Under the pieces are notes generated by a model that was given only the letters and a program-made list of their open reading frames with translations, did no database searches and was not told where the DNA came from. This document shows positions 56,521 to 64,000 of a stretch of 64,000 bases of DNA, in pieces; position 1 is the first letter of the stretch; each line of letters starts with the position of its first letter. The DNA is from Aspidiotus rigidus (taxonomy: Eukaryota > Arthropoda > Insecta > Hemiptera > Diaspididae). The DNA lies in the NCBI GenBank assembly GCA_035079385.1, contig JAVHKY010000030.1:2891001-2955000 (forward strand). The letters run 5' to 3'. Both the position numbers and the translations under genes were made by a program.

Positions 56521-58800
56521 GACTTCGAAAAATGTAAATTACCAATCGATCGATGGTAAGTCGATGATCGACACGGCTCATCGAGACTGGAAGTCGTCAG
56601 AAGTTTCCCTAATTCTCTCTCTTTCCCCTCCCTTCCCTTGCCCTATTTCATGATTTTGAAAGGGTCACCCACCTCCTAATCTTACGTACAGCTCGGAGGT
56701 CGGAATTGCTTTTGAATCCATTTAAATAGAAAAGTTGAAAGCTAACATTTTTCCAAAAACTTCGACTTCTCACATAATAGCCGGATTATCAAAATTTTAC
56801 AAAGTTTCGAAAGTAGGTCAGAGTCTCCCAAAAAGAATTTGCTGGAAGAATTCTTCCGTACAGCTCCTAATTATCAACCTTCCACCCTCTGAGAAAAATT
56901 ATGAATTTGAATCAGCTCGTTCTCTCAAGCTTACAATTCTCTACGCGGATTCCCTTGAAAAATTCATACTTTTTGGGAGGTTTTCATTTTTGTTTTCTTT
57001 CACCTAGTGACAGCATATGGTCGAATTTTCGCTATTGAGTGGCTGCTATTGGATTTCCTCATTTTTATTGCACTCACTGCGAAACGACAGAGGAAAAGTT
57101 CTATAGCAAAGGTGAACATAAGTAACAGGCCATTGTTTTTAAATCCGTTCAGTGATTTATAATTTTACAATCAATGACTACAACCGGTTAAACATTTCTG
57201 AAGAAAGTGTATCTATTCTCCCGATTTAAAATATACAATCATTTACATTCTTAGGATTGGGTATATTGACCTAAGAAATACGCGATGGCAATTACAATAT
57301 TGAGGAAGAGAAAAAAAATCAAGGTTTCTTGAATGAAACTACATTAATGATATGGTAGGTAATACATTTTTGAATAATACGCGGCGCGTATTTTTTCTCG
57401 TCTTTGACCTAGTTAGAGACCCACTTCTAGTAAGAGATCGTCTTAATGTATCTGAATAATTAACAAACATGCTTTTATCATCGGAATTTTCGTACTTCCC
57501 ATTTATTGATATGTATGTATTATGAGGATTATTCCTCTAATACAAATAATACAAATGGGACGTTGATTAGTGATGAGTTCATTGACGGAAACAATCAGAA
57601 TCTCCTCTACCCCCAATAAAGCTGATTAAATTAACCCTGTAGCTCCAAGGTTTCGACGATTGAAAATAATTAAATTGTTTTTATTGTTAATGCGTTCATT
57701 AAGCGCAAAAAGATACTCGTATTTTCCCCACTTTCTGGTTCATCTTCTCAGATTTAGAAAGAGGCTCACGAAGCCGTGATGCTTGCTTCCGGTATTTCGA
57801 TATACGAGTAATACTCGTATATCGATTTTAACGATCACATTGAATCGATCCTATCTATTATATCGACTCTTGATCCGTCCACTTTGGTCACGATAACGTC
57901 ATAGTAAAGCCTACACCAGATAAAATGCTAAAAACAACTATCTTCAAACAGAATTGATAGATTTTATTAATAATTAATATGAACGATAACCAAATTTTAA
58001 AATATCCTCTTCATATTTTTAACAAATATTAAATAACTTTTGTGAAAAAGACTTTCTGCTTATGCGCAAAAAAAAAGAAGCTTACGCCTCCGCCCACTTT
58101 CTTCTTCTACCATAGTCAGGTCGCGTTATAATGGTACTTGCTATGTAAGTCAAGGTCAATCAGTGTCAGGTCAAGATCATTGAACCTAAAAAGAGGAATG
58201 GGGCTCTCCTCTTCCGAGCTAATATAATCTAAATACAAATTTGGTACGTTGTGCATTGGCCGAGTCACCCATATTCAGATCGCCCCCTCTCCTGGTGCCC
58301 ATTCCAGACTATGTAGAGTAGCTCTTGCCCAGCCTATAATTCATCAGAATAGTTCCTTTGGAGGTCAAGGTCAAGCAAGATCAAGGGCGTGACTTGAAAT
58401 CACTGAGCTCACAGAGACAGGTGGAGATGAGGGTGAGAAAACAAGAGCAGCGCAAAACGCGAGACTGGAATTATTCCTAAATATAACTTGTATATTTTGT
58501 AGCTCATCTAGAGTCGAACCCTAGGGGATAGAGCTTTGGCTCCTTATAAAGTAACCAGTGATGGTAACAGAAAACAAAGAAGTGTGTACAAAAACAGCTA
58601 CAGTAGAGTAGATACAATTTTCCAATAAAGGGGAGGAGGGGATTCCCTTTTCTAGGTAATATTAGAAAGTGGCAAAAAAGACAGTAAAAAATGTGAAGAA
58701 AATTACAATTGATGGATGTATCCTCCATTTCTCCCCTTTTTTTATGTATGCCACTGAACCAACATCACAATCAGAAGAAGGGAGCGCGGTCAGTCTTTTA
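56521..58800. other. Stretch without a recognised gene
   Basis: At about 57799-57825 there is a perfect 12-bp palindrome pair, CGATATACGAGT and ACTCGTATATCG, separated by AAT. CAAGGTCAA-type words recur at 58150 and 58370. No gene is seen. Confidence 0.35.
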
Positions 58801-58819
58801 ACGGAAAACCTATTCTACA

Positions 58820-59070
58820 TTTTTTTTTTTTTTTTTTAATTTGCCATCCAATATCCAATGTGTGGCCAAAATGGACTTGGAAAAATTGTGCTCCTTTATT
58901 TAATTAATTTATCGTTTTTTAAAATTAATTACATTATTTTTTATTTGATTGATTAATTAATTTATTGACTATTTAATAATCAATTAATTTTTTTTCATTT
59001 ACTTGTTTATTTATTTCTTTCTTTCTTTATTTATTTATTTATTCATTTATTTAGTTTCTTTCTTTCAGGG
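58820..59070. repeat. T-run and TTTA/TTAATT simple repeats
   Basis: A run of about 18 T, then AT-rich TTAATTAATT words and a TTTATTTATTTATTCATTTA stretch. Confidence 0.8.
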
Positions 59071-59595
59071 GTCTTGCCTCTGGCCAGGCAAGAGCCCCTA
59101 TACAATTGCAAAAAAAAAAAAGAAACACAGGAAGTTCTCACCGGAAAAATGTGTTGTGACGTCACTCAAGATATACATTCTCTATCTCTTAAGATTTTAT
59201 TTTTGCCTGGTTAATTATATTTCTTGTACAGTCTTCGTCATAACTCTCTTTGGTATAGTTGTCAATCAATAATGTCGCTTGGTTGGGTTTGGCTAAAAAG
59301 GGTCCATATCTCCAAACAGTTTTTCAATTCTGTTTTCCAATTCAAGTATGTGCTTTAGAAAAAATTGTTTATTACAAAATTTGTTCTTTTGAGAATTCTT
59401 TACAATTTTGATTCTCACATTGTTCTTGATTAAAAGTCAAATAACTTCAAAAAATGCGTTTAAACTAACGCATGCATTTGGTCAATCACAAAAAAACCCA
59501 TGATCACCTTAGTAACTAGCGCTACCTAGTGTAGGTTACGCCGCCTATTATATCTTTGTATCACAGAATACACAGAGTTTGTCCAAGAGAGCTCG

Positions 59596-59755
59596 AGACA
59601 CGGGTATCATCCAAATTTGTAGTTTAGGATTCGCCTAACGCTGTTGACCAAGCGGTGAATCTGCAACACTCAACAATTTGCATTGTGTACAGCTGTATGC
59701 AGAGCTTGACGCGCACTCAGCGCGTTAGGCAAACCTAAGCTACGAATTTGAAGGA
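59596..59755. mobile_element. About 160-bp MITE-like inverted repeat
   Basis: ACGGGTATCATCCAAATTTG and CGCCTAACGC on the left pair with GCGTTAGGC and CAAATT-like GAATTTGAAGGATGCCCGT on the right; AAACCTAAGCTAC pairs with GTAGTTTAGGATT. Target duplication not resolved. Confidence 0.65.
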
Positions 59756-60009
59756 TGCCCGTATTCTTTAGCGTTATAGGAGTAGCAAAGACGACTTCTG
59801 TTTACTCTGTGCTTTGCATGAAAATATTGCGTAAAATTTCGTCGTTTATTTGTAATAATACCTTGATGCTGCTGGGTCCCAGGATATTTAGGAGAGAAAA
59901 AAGTATGGTTGATCAAATATAACTAAATTTCTTTAGTAGTGTATCATTAATCTGGCTGGGAATACTTGTATCATAATTATATACACAGAATCTTTGCATT
60001 TTGCATGTT

Positions 60010-60260
60010 AAGAGGTAAAAAGGAACCAAATCTCTCAGGTTCCAGATCTGAGTGGAACAAGAAGATGCAAATCTCTTGGTTTCCAAATCTCGATGTAAAA
60101 AAAAATCTTCATCTCTTCAACCTTAGATCTTGGTAGAAAAAAAGCTTCGGATTGCTAGGAAAAAAAAAAAAAAAAGGTAGAAAAATGAATTTCCGTTATC
60201 TTACAGTCAAGGGGAAAAATGAAACTAAGGGACCCGGATACTGAGGCGCATGGTGACTTA
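60010..60260 (-). repeat. Dispersed AGATCTGG repeat, copy 2 (inverted)
   Basis: Reverse complement of 7865-8095: CAGGTTCCAGATCTGAGTGG (60037) and GACCCGGATACTGAGG (60230) keep the order of the first copy. Confidence 0.55.
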
Positions 60261-60299
60261 GTCTGGTCTCTCTAAGTCCCCTACCACATATATCTCAAA

Positions 60300-60420
60300 A
60301 GTCAAAATTTCAACAGGGAACCTGTTCTATGAATGGTTTTTTGAAAAATTAGCCATCCACCGTCCAACGTCCGAGCGAAATAGACATGAACAAATTTTAA
60401 TATTTAATTGAATAAGTTAC
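60300..60420. repeat. Composite-family end (AACAGGGAACCTGTTCTATG)
   Basis: A minisatellite half-unit (TATCTCAAAAGTCAAAATTT) followed by AACAGGGAACCTGTTCTATG and TTTTTTGAAAAATTAGCCAT, closely matching 4648-4700. Confidence 0.6.
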
Positions 60421-60689
60421 AGACACGTAACAAAGATTTCCCCGAGTCGGACAATAAGATAATATAAAATAAATCAATTAAAACAGCAAACCCACGAACG
60501 GGAAAAACGAAAACGCGACAAAAGAACAAAAATAAATTAAGAAATCGAACAAAAATAAAATAAAAATTGAAAGAAAGTTAGTAAAAAAAAGTTGGTAGAA
60601 AAAAAAAAAAAAAAAAAAAAAGTTAGTAGTCTATTCAATAAAATATTAACGATGGCTCGTACTCATGAGGAATTAATTGACTTTATGAA

Positions 60690-60814
60690 CAAATTTTGTT
60701 TTTATTTATTTCATTTCTTTATTTTATTTATTTACTGGCTTATTCATTTATTTACTTATTTATCTATGTATCGTTTATTTATTTTATTTATTTATTCATT
60801 TATTTTACTTATTT

Positions 60815-60846
<32 letters not shown>

Positions 60847-60850
60847 TATA
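60690..60850. repeat. (TTTA)n and (TTTC)n microsatellites
   Basis: TTTA/TTTAT repeats with interruptions, then about nine TTTC units (60808-60846). The two overlapping open frames here, Phe/Ile/Tyr/Leu-rich, are artefacts. A run of 22 A precedes at 60599. Confidence 0.85.
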
Positions 60851-61079
60851 TGATAGGAAGGCAAGTCCCTTATCATATAATCTCAGAGGTCAGAATTTCA
60901 ACACGGAATGTGTAAAGGGACTCGAAAAATTTTGAATTCTTGTCATAATATAATATTATGATAAAAGGAGATTTTGAAAAATTCTATTCAGTTCCACACT
61001 ACCCTAGAGGTCAAATTGGTAGTACGTTTTTTTTTGAATAGTAGTTTCCCCTCATTCCTAAAAAAGAAATTTGACCCAT

Positions 61080-61505
61080 AGAACAGGTTCCCTGCGTTCC
61101 TCGCTTAACATTATTGAAGAAGCCTCAATTTTTCAACAGGGAACCTGTTTTATAGGAGCGTAATTTGGAAAAAAATGACGGACGCCGGGCGCCGTTCGCC
61201 ATCCGCATGGCGATGAACGTCAAAACGTGGGACTTCGAAAAAATTTCTACCTCTGAGCTGATAGGAGGGGGATTTCGAAGAATTTCTTCGTCCGATCTAT
61301 ATTCGATGAAAGAGATTTCTACCCTCGAGCCGATAGGAAAAAATTTCTACTTCCAGTCTATATATATAATAGGAGGGGGACTTAGAAAAATTTCTACCGA
61401 TAATAGAAGTGGGATTCGGGAAAATATTGACTACCGAACATTATACAAAAGGAGGGAGACTTGAAAAAATAAAACATAGAAACCAGGTTCCCTATTTGCC
61501 TCAAT
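61080..61505. repeat. Composite block with opposed CAGGGAACCTG ends and minisatellite
   Basis: GAACAGGTTCCCTGCGTTCC (61083) and AACAGGGAACCTGTTTTATA (61136) face each other, followed by four diverged minisatellite units (61240-61460) and a final CCAGGTTCCCTATTT (61483). The 99-codon open frame here is repeat-derived. Confidence 0.6.
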
Positions 61506-63860
61506 TAACACAATTAATGAAGGCAACTTCAAGCAGTTGACCAAAATAGGCTGTGATTTTTGAGGTTGCAAATGATACGAACGACCACAAACAATTTACT
61601 GTTTTCAGTTCAAAATCCGAAGAGGAAGCGCCCTCTATATAAACTTACACTTGATCCTCGATACATTAAAGCTTGAGTTTGATTTTATATGCAGCTGAAC
61701 GCCAGTGATCCTCTGGAGATATTACGTATGAAACACATAAAGGTAAAAAAACTTTCTCGACGATCTCACCTCTCCTCAACTTCTCTGACAGCCAAAGCTA
61801 AAAAAAACTATCATTTGTCAGAAAAGCGAGGGGAAAATAAAATAGAATGCACTATACCACGGATAAAGTCAAGACAAGTCACGATTCATGTCAGTCAAAT
61901 ACGTATCCACTTTTTGTTTATGACATTTTGAAAAAACAACGCAAGGCGTCGCACGTGATATTTTTTAGGTATTTTCGCTCATTCTGCGTTCGTACGAAAA
62001 ATTTTCTTAAAATGATAGAAATTCGATTTGTTTCTATAGCCGTTAACTCTCGTTTCGGTCTAACACGATCAGTCAGTCACCCTACTACGCAGCTTAATAA
62101 TATCTATGACTTTGCTCAGTACACACAAGAATTCCCACGGTTGTTTTTCTAGAAAAAACGATTTGTAATGTGGGGGGCGTATCAACCTTGTAACAGTATT
62201 CTCGATGACGGTACTTAGAGAAAAAAAGCTACTTCCTTCCAGAAATTCTTTTCCTCAATCTCTTATGTACTAAACTTTGACACCTGAATTACCGACAAAA
62301 TCTGCACTCTTTTTGCGGAAAAATTAGAAAGAATATCACAAGAGTGGGAGGAATACACTATAATGCGTGACCAAAAAAAAGTAGGTTCCCGGGAGTTATA
62401 TTTTTACTCTTCAAAAACCCACTGACTGTCGATGTAACAATCTCGTAATTGTAATTTGTTGAGCGAAAGTAATTTCTTTAGTAAATTCTTTAAATGAGCT
62501 ATTAAGTTTACCCGATTTAATCATGCTGACTGGTTTCGCGAGTGAATTTAATGCGTGCAATTAAGAAGTTCATCAAGATATTTGTGGTATAAACATACGC
62601 ACGCACAGAACCACAAGAAGATAGTAGGTAATTTAGCGTCTATTTGTACTCTTTCGATAATTACAACTTCTATATGTTAGGCACATTTTTTCCTACTTCA
62701 TTTTTACTAGTCATCCTATAAGAATTATAGAGGGAGTAAAACGTTCACTCTGAAGAAATACTAAAAATACTAAAATTGTAAATGTTACGTATTATTATTA
62801 TAATGAAATCAGAAGCTCTATAAAAAATTATGATTCTTGGAGGAAGGACCCAACAGAACAAAGAGAATGTGACGACGATTTAAGGAGGGCTTAAACATGA
62901 CAATGGTATGCTAAGCCTATCATTGATCTACAAACGCTTATGTGACTATCTTCTAGGCTCAAAAGTCTCAAGATTCGCGGTGAAGATATGAACAACAGGT
63001 GGGTTGCGTGGGTGTAAAATTTGTGCTTTTTGATTATTGAAAATATTTCACTTTTCAAGATACATAACAGATATGAACGAATTTCAAACTTTTGGATGAA
63101 CTTGAGCTAGTAAAAGTGTATCTAGAAGTATTTTTCACGCTAAACAACAAGATGCCGTTTGCCGTTTTTTCGCAAGTTACAAATTGCGTTTCAATGCTTG
63201 AAAATCACTTAAAATCAACACTTTTGGAATACTGTATTGAATCATTACAAAACCAAGATATAGAAAGAAGTGTACAGAAATGTTGCTCATAGTTTCCTTT
63301 AGAACACATTATATTTTCACTTGATTAGCTCTCAATTTTTCTGAGAGTCATTTCATGATCAAATACAGATGTTTGAAAGGAGAAATGCATGAAGATCATC
63401 CTGGTAACACTGATTCATGCGATGCGAGCCTGCACGTCAATCACGCAGAGAATCGTGCGCCTAGTCCAACACACGTCCAACATTGATAAGATGTAATCAG
63501 TGTTCCCACTTTTAAAAACGTGTGAAGGAATTGAGGGAATTCTATTTACAAATATTGTAGTTTTCAGACAAGGAAACAAATTATAGTACAGTGGTAGATT
63601 GCAAAAAAATGGCTATTAATGATAGAAGCATGAAAATTGGTATGGTGGGCAACGATACCAAAAGAAAATTTTAGAGATGGGGAGCATTCCGAAATTTGCC
63701 AGAAGAGAAGCGGGGGGCCAATTTTTGAGGTTCTATCCCCCTATGTGAAAGTAGAGTGAGAAATTTCGGCGTCGTCGGGGTCGATTTTACATATTTTCAC
63801 CCTCCTGATTACGAATATGTAATTCTTTTTAAGATCCGATCACGAGAAGTGCCCCAAATT
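61506..63860. other. Stretch without a recognised gene
   Basis: Several short open frames occur but none shows a domain, a leader or repeated structure. A fragment of the 32.5 kb inverted repeat lies at about 63127-63160. Confidence 0.35.
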
Positions 63861-63865
63861 TCAAA

Positions 63866-63952
63866 TTGAAGCGCTGCGTGGAAAAGGGGTCTCCGTTGCA
63901 TAAGAAATACATTAGACGGAGGCCTTTTTTCCACGCAGGGCTTCAATTGAAA
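63866..63952. repeat. Strong hairpin, 33-base arms
   Basis: AATTGAAGCGCTGCGTGGAA on the left pairs with TTCCACGCAGGGCTTCAATT on the right, continuing through GGTCTCCGT/ACGGAGGCC, with a loop of about 19 bases. It may be the centre of a larger foldback element that runs past the window edge. Confidence 0.7.
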
Positions 63953-64000
63953 ATTTCCATATTTTCCAATTTTGACGATAAATACGTAAAAATAATGGGT

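Noticed and set aside
60592..60935. Two overlapping Phe/Ile/Tyr/Leu-rich open frames resembling a membrane protein
   Set aside because: They are the (TTTA)n/(TTTC)n microsatellites; hydrophobicity follows from the T-rich repeat.
61689..61931. Open frame following a TTTATATGCAG acceptor-like site
   Set aside because: No upstream exon or domain and a basic, low-information composition; chance frame.
63092..63292. 66-codon open frame MDELELVKVYLEVFF with a Cys-Cys-Ser end
   Set aside because: It overlaps a fragment of the 32.5 kb inverted-repeat element; no leader, domain or splice partner.

Overview
This window is eukaryotic DNA, almost certainly from an arthropod and most likely an insect. 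Its genes are split into short exons by GT-AG introns. It carries relics of R1-like, I/Jockey-like, Penelope-like and Ty3-like retroelements and many small inverted-repeat DNA transposons, and the base composition is AT-rich. The species cannot be told from the sequence. A sap-feeding or gall-forming hemipteran is a guess that rests only on the effector-like secreted genes. There are no operons, rRNA genes or CRISPR arrays. I recognise four host genes, one of them partial. || Layout: 1-0.5 kb is a broken Penelope-like reverse transcriptase (minus strand). 1.4-2.0 kb holds two exons of an opsin-family receptor with Arg at the retinal-lysine position. 3.3-7.0 kb is a hairpin element, a 2.2 kb foldback element and the 3' end of a Ty3-like LTR element. 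7.9-11.7 kb holds a hAT-type MITE with a perfect 8-bp target duplication, another foldback element and a non-LTR relic. 12.0-13.1 kb is an intact three-exon gene for a small secreted protein made of two homologous modules. 14.2-17.3 kb is further foldback and repeat DNA. || 18.07-31.08 kb and 40.35-43.30 kb hold the most interesting content: two same-strand genes, each with a short signal-peptide-like first exon followed by repeated pairs of exons (six pairs, then three) that encode tetratricopeptide (TPR) repeats. Every pair has the same intron phases (in at phase 1, internal phase 0, out at phase 1), so the pair is a frame-neutral cassette that can be copied without breaking the frame. The predicted products (584 and 370 aa) are TPR proteins that appear to be secreted, which is unusual because most TPR proteins are intracellular. 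The introns of the first gene are loaded with transposon relics; the second gene is compact. || 43.4-64 kb is mostly accessory DNA: an I-like retroelement split by a block of composite repeats, a second non-LTR copy interrupted by a 95-bp MITE and by a second foldback copy, tandem repeats dense in TGACGTCA palindromes, minisatellites, microsatellites, a tRNA-like fossil and several hairpins. I see no convincing host gene after 43.4 kb. Exon models come from reading frames, splice consensus and intron phase; no transcript data were available.
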